Positions 42,253 to 50,875 of a stretch of DNA of 64,000 bases are shown here, one piece after another. Position numbers and translations under genes: made by a program. Source of the stretch: Nocardioides cavernaquae. GTDB taxonomy: Bacteria; Actinomycetota; Actinomycetes; Propionibacteriales; Nocardioidaceae. The number at the start of each line of letters is the position of its first letter. Within the stretch, counting starts at the first letter, position 1. The DNA lies in assembly GCF_003600895.1 (NCBI RefSeq), contig NZ_QYRP01000002.1, positions 930,001 to 994,000 on the forward strand, in the 5' to 3' direction. Below the pieces are notes generated by a model. It worked only from the letters and a program-made list of their open reading frames with translations, was not told the origin of the DNA and searched no databases.

Positions 42253-42732
42253 TCAGGTGTCGCTGACGGCGCGCTCCAGCGCGTCGACCTCGATCTTGCT
42301 CATCGTCAGCATGGCTTCCATGGCGCGGCGAGCGCGCTCTGGATCGGGATCATCAAGCAGCTCGTTGAGCCGGCGCGGGAAGACCTGCCACGACAGGCCG
42401 AAGCGGTCCTTGACCCACCCACACGGACCCGGCTCCCCGCCGTCGGCCGTGAGCGTGTCCCACAGCCGGTCGACCTCGGCCTGGTCGTCGCACTCGATGG
42501 CGAAGGAGACCGCCTCGTTGAAGGTGAACTCCGGGCCGCCGTTGAGGCCCTGCATCGGCTGGCCGGACAGCGTGAAGTCGACCGTGAGCACCATGCCCTC
42601 GGGGCCGGCGGGGGTCTCGGCGGGCGATCGCCAGACCTTGTCGACGTGGCTGTCGGGCAGCAGGGTCACGTAGAAGTTCGCCGCCTCCTCGGCGTCGCCG
42701 TCGAACCAGAGGCACGGAAAGAGCTTGGGCAT
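42253..42732 (-). CDS. VOC-family (PhnB-like) protein
   Basis: 159 residues of the vicinal-oxygen-chelate fold, PhnB / 3-demethylubiquinone-methyltransferase-like subgroup. The opening KLFPCLWFDGDAEEAANFYV, the middle DFTLSGQPMQGLNGGPEFTFNEA and the segment CGWVKDRFGLSWQVFP are characteristic. Members are often of unknown activity and lack a complete metal site. ATG 42732 has GGAGG 5 nt upstream; longer open starts lack it. It diverges from the liv operon. Confidence 0.9.
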   Translation of the reverse strand: MPKLFPCLWFDGDAEEAANFYVTLLPDSHVDKVWRSPAETPAGPEGMVLTVDFTLSGQPMQGLNGGPEFTFNEAVSFAIECDDQAEVDRLWDTLTADGGEPGPCGWVKDRFGLSWQVFPRRLNELLDDPDPERARRAMEAMLTMSKIEVDALERAVSDT

Positions 42733-42892
42733 GACGTCCTCCATCCAGGCTTGCTGAAAGTACCCACCCATCCTGTTCCTGAACCAGCGAAACGGCCACA
42801 GCGCTGCGCTTGGTTGCATTCCGGCAACGAGTGAGGAAATCCGTCCTCGATCTCTCGCCTCCAGGGCCGAACAACCAGTAGCCTCCACCTAC

Positions 42893-42908
42893 TGTGACGC
42901 TCGTCACA
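42893..42908. promoter_or_regulatory. CRP/GlxR-type site upstream of the liv operon
   Basis: TGTGA-CGCTCG-TCACA, an exact TGTGA-N6-TCACA site within an 18-bp inverted repeat (42892-42909). It overlaps a TACTGT -10 candidate (42890-42895), so binding would block transcription from it. Confidence 0.65.
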
Positions 42909-42927
42909 GAGGGAGGTTGACGGGCTG

Positions 42928-43716
42928 ATGCTGGCGGTGAAGAACCTCGAGGTCGTGTACGACGACGTGGTGCTCGCCCTGCGCGGAGTGAGCCTTGAGG
43001 TGCCCGACGGCCGGATCGTCGCCCTCCTCGGCGCCAACGGTGCAGGCAAGTCGACCGTGCTGCGTTCGCTCTCCGGCCTGCTCGACATCCACGAGGGCAC
43101 GATCCGCAAGGGCGGTGTCAGCCTGGACGGCGACTCCGTCGGCCACCTCAGGCCGTCAGCCCTTGCCAGCAAGGGCGTCCGCCACGTGCTCGAGGGCCGG
43201 CGGATCTTCAAGGAACTGACCGTCGAGGAGAACCTCCGCACCGGCGCGCACACCGCGCGCCGGCAGCTCAAGGCCAACCTCGAACGCGTCTACGGCCTCT
43301 TCCCCGTGCTCGCCGATCGCCGCCAGGGACAGGGCGGCCTGCTCTCCGGCGGCGAGCAGCAGATGCTCGCCATCGGGCGCGCGCTGATGTCCAACCCCCG
43401 TTACCTGCTGCTCGACGAGCCCAGCCTGGGCCTCGCCCCGAAGGTGGTCGAGCGGATCCGCGACATCATCGTCGAGATCAACAGCCACGGCACCGGGGTC
43501 CTGCTTGTCGAGCAGAACGCCACGATGGCGCTGCAGATCGCACACCACGGCTACGTCATGGAGAACGGCCGGGTCGTCATGGACCGTCCGGCCGAGGAGC
43601 TGCTCGCCGACCAGGACGTGCGCGAGTTCTACCTCGGACTCGGTGCCGAGGGCGAGGCCCGCAAGTCGTTCCGCGACGTCAAGCACTACAAGCGCCGGAA
43701 GCGGTGGGCCTCATGA
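42928..43716 (+). CDS. Branched-chain-type ABC transporter ATPase (LivF-like)
   Basis: 262-residue ABC ATPase of the LivF type. Walker A GANGAGKST (about residue 35), LSGGEQQM signature, Walker B RYLLLDEPSLGL, and the LivF-specific RHVLEGRRIFKELTVEENL. It powers import with LivG. A C-terminal extension EARKSFRDVKHYKRRKRW is longer than in E. coli LivF. First gene of livF-livG-fadD-livH-livM-livK. GGGAGG lies 11 nt before ATG 42928, rather far. It overlaps livG by 4 bp. Confidence 0.93.
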   Translation: MLAVKNLEVVYDDVVLALRGVSLEVPDGRIVALLGANGAGKSTVLRSLSGLLDIHEGTIRKGGVSLDGDSVGHLRPSALASKGVRHVLEGRRIFKELTVEENLRTGAHTARRQLKANLERVYGLFPVLADRRQGQGGLLSGGEQQMLAIGRALMSNPRYLLLDEPSLGLAPKVVERIRDIIVEINSHGTGVLLVEQNATMALQIAHHGYVMENGRVVMDRPAEELLADQDVREFYLGLGAEGEARKSFRDVKHYKRRKRWAS

Positions 43717-44504
43717 CTGAGCCCTTGCTGGTCTTCGACGACGTCCACCTCTCCTTCGGAGCGGTGAAGGCGGTCAACGGCGTCTCCTTCGACGTCGGTC
43801 GCAACGAGCTGTTCGCGGTGATCGGCCCCAACGGCGCCGGCAAGACCTCGATCTTCAACGTGCTCTCGGGTGTCTACCGCCCGCAGCAGGGCAGCGTGCG
43901 ACTCGGCGGCGACGAGCTGCTGCGCAAGAGCCCGCCCACCATCGCCCGGCTCGGCATGGCGCGCACCTTCCAGAACATCGAGCTCTTCACCAACCTGACG
44001 GTGCTCGACAACCTGATGCTCGGGCGCCACCAGCACATCAACTACACGGCACTGGAGGCGTTCGTCTGGGTCGGCCGGGCGCGGCGCGAGGAGATCCGTC
44101 ACCGGCGGCTGGTCGAGGAGATCGTCGACTTCCTCGAGCTCGAGCAGTGGCGCAAGATGCCCGTCGGCCTGCTGCCCTATGGCGTGCAGAAGCGCGTCGA
44201 GCTGGGCCGGGCGCTCGCGATGGAGCCGAAGATCCTGCTCCTCGACGAGCCGGTCGCCGGCATGAACCTCGAGGAGACCGAGGACATGGCCCGCTACATC
44301 CTCGACATCCGCGACGAGCTCGACCTCTCGCTGATCATGGTCGAGCACGACATGGGCCTGGTCATGGACATCGCCGACCGCGTGATGGTCCTCGACTTCG
44401 GCACCCGGATCGCGATCGGCACTCCCGCTGAGGTGCAGCGCGACCCCGCCGTACTCCATGCCTACCTCGGCGGCGAGCTGACTGATGGCGAGGTCGCCGG
44501 ATGA
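43713..44504 (+). CDS. Branched-chain-type ABC transporter ATPase (LivG-like)
   Basis: 263 residues. Walker A GPNGAGKTS, LivG-specific GMARTFQNIELFTNLTVLDNLMLGRH, Walker B KILLLDEPVAGM, and EHDMGLVMDIADRVMVLDFG. The signature region reads LPYGVQKRVELGRAL (LSGG replaced by LPYG), a variation also seen in other LivG proteins. It pairs with LivF in the imported-carboxylate or amino-acid transporter. ATG 43713 overlaps livF (ATGA), and its own stop overlaps the acyl-CoA ligase start (ATGA). Confidence 0.93.
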   Translation: MTEPLLVFDDVHLSFGAVKAVNGVSFDVGRNELFAVIGPNGAGKTSIFNVLSGVYRPQQGSVRLGGDELLRKSPPTIARLGMARTFQNIELFTNLTVLDNLMLGRHQHINYTALEAFVWVGRARREEIRHRRLVEEIVDFLELEQWRKMPVGLLPYGVQKRVELGRALAMEPKILLLDEPVAGMNLEETEDMARYILDIRDELDLSLIMVEHDMGLVMDIADRVMVLDFGTRIAIGTPAEVQRDPAVLHAYLGGELTDGEVAG

Positions 44505-46336
44505 CCACGACCGTCGCCACCCGCATCCGCGACCGCGCGCAGAGCACCCCGAACGCCGTTGCCCTGCGCCGCAAGGACCTCGGCGTCTGGCACGAGATCA
44601 CCTGGGCGGAGTACTGGGAGGAGATCCTCCTGGCCGGCCATGCCCTGCTCGCCCTCGGCGTGGAGCCGGGCGACCGGGTCGCGATCCAGAGCGAGGGCCG
44701 CCCGGAGTGGCTCTACCTCGACATCGCCACCGTCGCCGTCCGCGGCATCACGGTCGGCCTCTACCCGACCAACCCCGCCGCCGAGGTGCGCTACCTGCTC
44801 AGCCACAGCGGCGCACGGGTCCACCTGGCCGAGGACCAGGAGCAGCTCGACAAGGCGCTCGAGGTCCTCGACGACTGCCCCACCCTCGACCGCATCGTGT
44901 ACGTCGAGCCCCGCGGCATCGCGCACCGCTACGACGACGAGCGCCTGCTCGCCTGGACCGATCTGCGCCAGCTCGGCGAGGAGCACCGGGCAGCGCACCC
45001 GGGCGCGGTCGAGCAGCGCATGAGCGGGGCCCTCGACGACGACGTGATGACGCTGGTCTACACCTCCGGCACCACCGGACCGCCGAAGGGCGCGATGCTC
45101 ACCGTCGGCAACGTGGAGTGGGCGATGCACACGGTCATCGAGGAGGGCGGCTTCGTGTCGCCGCCGCCCAACCCCAAGGACCTCACCCTCTGCTACCTGC
45201 CGCTTTGCCACGTCGCGGAGCGGGTCTTCACCACCTGGTACAACGCCTGCGCAGGCACCCAGGTCAACTTCGCCGAGTCGATCGACACCGTCCCGCAGAA
45301 CCTCCGGGAGGTGCAGCCGACGCTGCTCCTCGCCGTCCCCCGCATCTGGGAGAAGCTGCTCGCCGCGACCCGCATCCGGCTGGAGTCGGCGACGCGCGGC
45401 AAGCGGATCTGGGCGCACTTCTGGCTGGCCCGCGCCCACTGGATCGGTGAGCAGAAGGCCGCCAACGGAGGACGCCACACCTTCGCGACCCGCCTCGTGT
45501 ACGCCGTCGGCTGGGTGCTCTTCTTCCGTCCGCTGCTCGACCGGCTCGGCCTCCGCCGGGTCCGCTACGCCCTCTGTGGTGCAGCACCGGTCGCACCCGA
45601 CGTACTCACCTTCTTCATGGGCATCGGCGTGCCCGTCGTCGAGGTCTACGGGATGACCGAGAACACCGCTGTGGCCACCGGCAACCGCCCCGGGCGCGTG
45701 AAGGTCGGCACCGTGGGCGAGGCGCATGCCGGGGTCGAGCTGCGCATCGACGAGCAGACCGGAGAGATCCTCACGCGGCACCCGGCGGTCTTCGCCGGCT
45801 ACTGGCGGGACCCCGAGAACACAGCGGCGACGGTCGATGCCGACGGCTGGCTGCACACCGGCGACGTGGGCGAGCTGGTGGACGGCACGCACCTGCGGAT
45901 CACCGACCGGATGAAGGACATCATCATCACCGCCGGCGGCAAGAACATCTCGCCCTCGGAGATCGAGAACGCGCTCAAGGCATCGCCGTACATCAAGGAG
46001 GCGGTGGTCCTGGGCGACGGTCGCTCCTACCTGACCGCACTGATCGGGATCGAGCTCGACACCGTGAGCCAGTGGGCCAGCCGCAAGCGGCTGGGCTTCA
46101 CGACGTATCGCGACCTCACCGAGAAGCCCGAGGTCCTCGCCCTGGTCCAGCAGGCCGTCGACGCGGTCAACGCGGTCCACAACCCCGTCGAGCAGATCAA
46201 GAAGTTCCGGATGCTGCCGAAGGAACTCGACCACGAGGACGGCGAGCTGACCGCGACCCAGAAGGTCAAGCGCTCGGCGATCAACCAGACCTTCCAGGAT
46301 CTCGTGGAGTCGATGTACGCCGGGGTGCGCTCATGA
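44501..46336 (+). CDS. Long-chain acyl-CoA synthetase-like AMP-binding enzyme
   Basis: 611-residue adenylate-forming ligase that activates a carboxylic acid to its CoA thioester with ATP. P-loop YTSGTTGPPKGAM (about 187), VYGMTENTAVATG, GWLHTGDVGELVDG, and the hinge and lysine region ITDRMKDIIITAGGKNISP. Length and the FFRPLLDRLG insertion match FadD15-type long-chain synthetases. It is encoded inside the liv transporter operon with 4-bp overlaps on both sides, so the imported compound is probably a carboxylic acid that is trapped as a CoA ester. The substrate is unknown. Confidence 0.93.
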   Translation: MTTTVATRIRDRAQSTPNAVALRRKDLGVWHEITWAEYWEEILLAGHALLALGVEPGDRVAIQSEGRPEWLYLDIATVAVRGITVGLYPTNPAAEVRYLLSHSGARVHLAEDQEQLDKALEVLDDCPTLDRIVYVEPRGIAHRYDDERLLAWTDLRQLGEEHRAAHPGAVEQRMSGALDDDVMTLVYTSGTTGPPKGAMLTVGNVEWAMHTVIEEGGFVSPPPNPKDLTLCYLPLCHVAERVFTTWYNACAGTQVNFAESIDTVPQNLREVQPTLLLAVPRIWEKLLAATRIRLESATRGKRIWAHFWLARAHWIGEQKAANGGRHTFATRLVYAVGWVLFFRPLLDRLGLRRVRYALCGAAPVAPDVLTFFMGIGVPVVEVYGMTENTAVATGNRPGRVKVGTVGEAHAGVELRIDEQTGEILTRHPAVFAGYWRDPENTAATVDADGWLHTGDVGELVDGTHLRITDRMKDIIITAGGKNISPSEIENALKASPYIKEAVVLGDGRSYLTALIGIELDTVSQWASRKRLGFTTYRDLTEKPEVLALVQQAVDAVNAVHNPVEQIKKFRMLPKELDHEDGELTATQKVKRSAINQTFQDLVESMYAGVRS

Positions 46337-47220
46337 CGGAGTTCCTCACCGCTGCCTCCAGCGGCCTCGGGCTGGGGTCGATCTACGCGCTGCTCGCGCT
46401 CGGCTTCGTGATCATCTACAAGTCGATGCGCGTGATCAGCTTCGCGCAGCCGGCCTTCATGATGTCCGGGGCGATCCTGGTCTCCTACCTGGTGCCCACG
46501 GTCGGCTTCGTCCTCGCCGTCATCATCGGCACGCTGGGCATCGCCCTCCTCGCGCTCGTCGTCGAGCGGATCGCGATCCGGCCGATGGTCGGCAAGGCGG
46601 TCTTCGTCATCGCCATCATCACGATCGGTGTCGACGTGGTGGTCCGGGTCGTCGCGGGCGCCTTCGTGGGTGTGGACGGCCGGGTGATGGGCGACCCCTG
46701 GGGCCTCGACGCGACACGGATCGGCGACGTGACCATCGCTCACCGCCACCTCGCGGCGTTCGTGACCGCGGCGGTCATCGTCGCCGCCCTGTTCGCCTTC
46801 TTCCGGTTCACCTCCCTCGGGCTGGCCATGCGCGCAGCCGCGCTCGACCAGGAGGCCGCGATGGCCCAGGGCATCAACGTCGGCACCGTCTTCGCCGCGT
46901 CGTGGGCGCTGGCGGGAGGACTGGCCGCCGTCGCCGGCGTCTTCGCTGCGACCGGCGGCACCCTCGACCAGAACCTCTGGGTCATCGCCCTGGCAGCGCT
47001 GCCGGTGATCATCCTCGGCGGTCTCGACTCGCTCGGGGGCGCCGTGGTCGCCGGGCTGCTGATCGGGGTCTCCCAGGAGGTCGTCGCGACGTACCACCGC
47101 GATCTCTTCCCCGGTCTCGACAGCAACATCGGCTACATCACCCCCTACGTCCTGATGCTGCTGGTGCTGCTGGTCCGGCCCTACGGGCTGTTCGGCACGA
47201 AGGAGATCGAGCGCGTATGA
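46333..47220 (+). CDS. Branched-chain-type ABC transporter permease (LivH-like)
   Basis: 295-residue permease with about eight membrane segments. LivH-type motifs: GLGLGSIYALLALGFVIIYKSM at the N-terminus, GLAMRAAALDQEAAMAQGINV (the coupling loop that contacts the ATPases) and GGLDSLGGAVVAGLLIG. Forms the channel with LivM. ATG 46333 overlaps the ligase stop (ATGA), and its stop overlaps livM (ATGA). Confidence 0.93.
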   Translation: MTEFLTAASSGLGLGSIYALLALGFVIIYKSMRVISFAQPAFMMSGAILVSYLVPTVGFVLAVIIGTLGIALLALVVERIAIRPMVGKAVFVIAIITIGVDVVVRVVAGAFVGVDGRVMGDPWGLDATRIGDVTIAHRHLAAFVTAAVIVAALFAFFRFTSLGLAMRAAALDQEAAMAQGINVGTVFAASWALAGGLAAVAGVFAATGGTLDQNLWVIALAALPVIILGGLDSLGGAVVAGLLIGVSQEVVATYHRDLFPGLDSNIGYITPYVLMLLVLLVRPYGLFGTKEIERV

Positions 47221-48323
47221 GCAGCCGGTTGGGGCGCCCCGAGCTCTACACGAGCTACCGCCAGGACATGGCGCTCTTCAACACGCGCGCCAAGCAGATC
47301 GGCGTGCTCGCGATCCTGCTGCTCGCGATCCTGCTGCCCCTCCAGCTCGAGGACGACCTGCTGCGGATCGGGTTCACCGGTCTGGTCTTCGCGATCGGGG
47401 CGATCGGTCTCAACATCGTCACCGGGTACGCCGGCCAGGTGTCGCTGGGGCACGCGTTCTTCGTGGGCGTCGGCGCCTACACCGCGGCCGTGATGTCGGG
47501 CGATCCCGACGGCCGCTCGCTGGGCTACGGCATGGACTTCGCTCCCCTGTGGATGCTCGGCGCCGGTCTGGCGGCGGCGCTCTGCGGAGCGATCATCGCC
47601 CCCATCGCAGCACGGCTTCGCGGGCTCTACCTGGCCATCGTCACGCTCGGACTGGTCTTCATCGGCGAGTACTTCTTCGCCGAGTGGACCTCGCTGTCGG
47701 GCGGCGACCAGGTCGGCCGTGACGCCGCGCAGCCCGTCCTCTTCGGCATGGAGCTGACCCGCGACGGCGCCTACACCGAGGAGCAGAAGCTCTACTGGCT
47801 GGCACTGGGCACCCTGGTCGTGATGGCCGTGCTGGCACGCAACCTCGTGCGGTCCCGCGTCGGGCGGGCGTTCGCAGCGGTCCGTGACCGCGACGTCGCC
47901 GCGGGCGTGATGGGTGTCGACCTGACCCGCACCAAGCTGGTCGCGTTCACGGTCTCGTCCTTCTACGCCGGCGTGGCGGGCTCGTTGCTCTTCGCCCTCA
48001 ACGGCCACTTCAGCCCGGACAAGTTCGGCCTGCTGCTCTCCATCCAGTTCATCGCGATGGTGCTGATCGGCGGGGCCGCCACCATCTCGGGCGCGATCAT
48101 GGGGGCGATGCTGATCGCCTCGCTGCCGCGCATCGCCAGCGAGCTGCCCGCGCTGGTCCCGTTCCTCTCGAGCTCGGCCACCGAGCACCCGAACATCTTC
48201 GAGTTCGAGCAGGTCATGTACGGCGTCCTGATCATTGCGTTCCTGCTGTTCGAGCCACGGGGGCTCTTCGGCATCTGGATGCGGATCCGGACGTACTGGA
48301 AGAGCTTCCCCTTCTCCTATTGA
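47217..48323 (+). CDS. Branched-chain-type ABC transporter permease (LivM-like)
   Basis: 368-residue permease with about nine to ten membrane segments. LivM motifs: LNIVTGYAGQVSLGHAFFVGVGAYTAA, RGLYLAIVTLGLVFI, the coupling loop GRAFAAVRDRDVAAGVMGVDL and GGAATISGAIMGA. A soluble N-terminus of about 25 residues precedes the first segment. ATG 47217 overlaps livH by 4 bp. It is followed after 30 bp by the binding-protein gene, which has its own strong ribosome-binding site. Confidence 0.93.
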   Translation: MSSRLGRPELYTSYRQDMALFNTRAKQIGVLAILLLAILLPLQLEDDLLRIGFTGLVFAIGAIGLNIVTGYAGQVSLGHAFFVGVGAYTAAVMSGDPDGRSLGYGMDFAPLWMLGAGLAAALCGAIIAPIAARLRGLYLAIVTLGLVFIGEYFFAEWTSLSGGDQVGRDAAQPVLFGMELTRDGAYTEEQKLYWLALGTLVVMAVLARNLVRSRVGRAFAAVRDRDVAAGVMGVDLTRTKLVAFTVSSFYAGVAGSLLFALNGHFSPDKFGLLLSIQFIAMVLIGGAATISGAIMGAMLIASLPRIASELPALVPFLSSSATEHPNIFEFEQVMYGVLIIAFLLFEPRGLFGIWMRIRTYWKSFPFSY

Positions 48324-48353
48324 GCCGGGGACCGCACCAATACAGGAGGAACC

Positions 48354-49634
48354 GTGAACCGTAGGACCATGCGATTCGGCGCGGCGGCGTCAGCGCTCGC
48401 GCTCACGCTCGCCGTCAGCGGCTGTGGCCGTGAGGACGAGACCACCGACGCCGTCCCCGGTGTCACCAGCAAGGCTTGCCCCAAGGCTGTCGATGACTCG
48501 AAGGGCTGCATCTACCTGGGTGTGCTCACCGACCTGACCGGCGTCTTCAAGGGTGTCGGCGTGCCGTTCACCCAGGCGCAGAAGGACTTCTGGGCGAAGG
48601 TCAACGCGGATGGCGGCATCGGCGACTACGAGGTGGACGTCGTGACCAACGTGAAGGACACGAAGTACGACACCGACACCCACGCGCAGATGTACCAGGA
48701 GATCCACGAGGACGTCCTCGCGATCGCCCAGTCCCTCGGCACCGCCCACACCAACACGATCCTGCCCGACGCCAAGGACGACGAGATGATCATCGGCCCG
48801 GCCTCGCTGGGCTCGAACTGGATCTTCGAGGACAACACCATCGAGGTCGGCACCAGCTACTGCGCCGAGGCCATGAACATGGTCGACCACGCCGTCGACA
48901 CCCTCAAGTCCAAGAAGGTCGCGGTCGTCCACTTCCCCGGTGACTACGGCGACGACGCGATGGTGGGCGCCCGGATCGCGGCCGAGGAGCGCGGCATCGA
49001 GTTCGTCGACATCACCACCGAGCCCGGCCAGGAGAAGCAGGGTCCCGTTGTCGCAACCCTCCTGCGCGAGAAGCCCAACGCGGTGATCATCGCGACGTCA
49101 CCCACGGAGATGGCAGCCGTCGTCGGCGGCGCGGCCCAGCAGGGTCTGCAGGTGCCGTTCCTCGGCTCGATCCCGACCTGGAACTCGCTGGTGCTCGGCA
49201 CCCCGGCCGGCCCGGCGATCACGGCGCTCTACCAGCAGGCCACGTCGTTCCCGAACTGGGAGGACGGCGGCGAGGGCTTCGAGGCGATGCGCGCGGCGGC
49301 TGGCGAGACTCCGCCGAACGACTGGTACGCCCTCGGCTGGGCCGGCAGCTACGTGATGCAGGCCGTCCTCGAGCAGGCCATCGAGGATGACGACCTCACG
49401 CGCGCCGGTGTGCTCAAGGCCGCTCAGGGCCTCGATGGTGTCGACGGTGACGGCTCGCTCCCCGACGGCGCGGGCAACTACGCCGCCGACGCCCAGGATC
49501 GCGCGGTCCGGGTGACCCAGCTGAACAAGGTCGACCCCAAGGCCCCGTCCAAGGTGAGCGTGGCGACGGAGCCCTTCACCGGTCCGACCGCAGAGGGCTA
49601 CGAGTTCACGAAGCCCTGCTACGAGCTGAAGTAG
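48354..49634 (+). CDS. Substrate-binding lipoprotein of the liv-type transporter
   Basis: 426 residues. Lipoprotein signal with lipobox AVSGC (lipidated Cys24), then a periplasmic-binding-protein type 1 fold (Peripla_BP_6): YLGVLTDLTGVFKGVG, AVVHFPGDYGDDAMVGARIAAEE, and VVATLLREKPNAVIIATSPTEMAAVVGGAA. It captures the substrate outside the membrane for LivHM. GTG 48354 follows AGGAGGA, the strongest ribosome-binding site of the operon, fitting the higher amounts needed. A strong terminator follows. Confidence 0.92.
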   Translation: MNRRTMRFGAAASALALTLAVSGCGREDETTDAVPGVTSKACPKAVDDSKGCIYLGVLTDLTGVFKGVGVPFTQAQKDFWAKVNADGGIGDYEVDVVTNVKDTKYDTDTHAQMYQEIHEDVLAIAQSLGTAHTNTILPDAKDDEMIIGPASLGSNWIFEDNTIEVGTSYCAEAMNMVDHAVDTLKSKKVAVVHFPGDYGDDAMVGARIAAEERGIEFVDITTEPGQEKQGPVVATLLREKPNAVIIATSPTEMAAVVGGAAQQGLQVPFLGSIPTWNSLVLGTPAGPAITALYQQATSFPNWEDGGEGFEAMRAAAGETPPNDWYALGWAGSYVMQAVLEQAIEDDDLTRAGVLKAAQGLDGVDGDGSLPDGAGNYAADAQDRAVRVTQLNKVDPKAPSKVSVATEPFTGPTAEGYEFTKPCYELK

Positions 49635-49651
49635 CAACCGGCTGTACGGCG

Positions 49652-49687
49652 ACGGCCGGGCCCACCCGCAAGGGAGGGCCCGGCCGT
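49652..49687. terminator. Bidirectional terminator between liv and acyl-CoA operons
   Basis: Perfect 12-bp stem (ACGGCCGGGCCC / GGGCCCGGCCGT) with a 12-nt loop between two convergent operons. Confidence 0.85.
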
Positions 49688-49708
49688 GGCATGTCGTGTC
49701 CAGCCGAC

Positions 49709-50875
49709 TCAGTAGGACTTCGGCAGGCCCAGCGTGTGCATGGCGACGAAGTTCAGGATCATCTCGCGGGACACGGGAGCGATCCGGCCGAGGCGGGCGG
49801 CGATCAGCAGGTTCGCCAGGCCGTACTCCTCGGTCAGGCCGTTGCCACCGTGGGTGTGGACCGCGACGTCGGTGATGTTGCAGGCGACCTCGCCGGCGGC
49901 GTACTTGGCCATGTTGGCGTACTCGCCTGCACCGAAGTCGTCCCCGGCGTCGTACATCGCAGCAGCCTTCTGCCACAGCAGCCGGGCCTGCTCGAGCTCG
50001 ATCTTGGCCTTGGCCAGCGGGTGCTGGATGCCCTGGTGCGCACCGATCGGCGCGTCCTTCCAGACCGAGCGCGCCTTGGCGTACTCGACGGCCTTCTCGA
50101 GGGCGTAGCGGCCGAGACCGCACGACATCGCGGCGCCCATGATGCGCTCCGGGTTGAGGCCGGCGAAGAGCTGCCACAGGCCGCCGTCCTCGTCACCCAC
50201 CAGCGCATCCGCAGGAACCCGCACGTTGTCGAGGAAGAGCGTGAACTGCTTCTCCGGCGCCTTCCAGGCCATCGGGATGGGCTGCTTGGTGAAACCCGGA
50301 GCGTCCGTCGGGACCATGAAGAGCGCCGGCTTCAGCTTGCCGGTCTTCGCGTCCGCCGTGCGCGACACGATCAGGACGACCTGCGCCTCGTCGACGCCGG
50401 AGATGAAGGTCTTCTGGCCGTTGAGCACCCACTCGTCACCGTCGCGGGTGGCGGTCGTCGTGATCTTGTGGGCGTTGGAGCCGGCGTCTGCCTCGGTGAT
50501 GCCGAACGCGGCGGTCACGCTGCCGTCGGCGATCTTCGGGATCCAGTGCTGCTTCTGCTCCTCGGTGCCGCAGCGGGCGATGATCGAGCCGACGATGGCA
50601 GGCGAGACGACCATCATCAGGAGCGGCGCGCCCGCAGCAGCGGCCTCCTCGAGGACCGCAGCGAGGTCGGCCATGCCGCCGCCACCGCCGCCGTACTCCT
50701 CGGGGAGGTTCACGCCGAGGAAGCCGTTCTTGCCCATCTCGAGCCACAGCTCGGTGGTCTTGCCACCCTCGGCCGCCTGCTTCTCGATGTACTCGCGGCC
50801 GTACTTGGAGGCCAGCTTCTTGACGGCCTCACGCAGCGCGACGCGCTCTTCGGGCTCGGTGAACATGGTGCTCAT
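49709..50875 (-). CDS. Acyl-CoA dehydrogenase (FadE12-like)
   Basis: 388-residue FAD flavoenzyme that introduces an alpha-beta double bond into an acyl-CoA. ACAD motifs: AAFGITEADAGSNAHKI, DEWVLNGQKTFISG, the R-rich central helix region and HTHGGNGLTEEYGLANL near the C-terminus. Last gene of the seven-gene catabolic operon; its start overlaps the carboxylase alpha stop by one base (TGATG). Position corresponds to fadE12 in M. tuberculosis. Confidence 0.92.
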   Translation of the reverse strand: MSTMFTEPEERVALREAVKKLASKYGREYIEKQAAEGGKTTELWLEMGKNGFLGVNLPEEYGGGGGGMADLAAVLEEAAAAGAPLLMMVVSPAIVGSIIARCGTEEQKQHWIPKIADGSVTAAFGITEADAGSNAHKITTTATRDGDEWVLNGQKTFISGVDEAQVVLIVSRTADAKTGKLKPALFMVPTDAPGFTKQPIPMAWKAPEKQFTLFLDNVRVPADALVGDEDGGLWQLFAGLNPERIMGAAMSCGLGRYALEKAVEYAKARSVWKDAPIGAHQGIQHPLAKAKIELEQARLLWQKAAAMYDAGDDFGAGEYANMAKYAAGEVACNITDVAVHTHGGNGLTEEYGLANLLIAARLGRIAPVSREMILNFVAMHTLGLPKSY

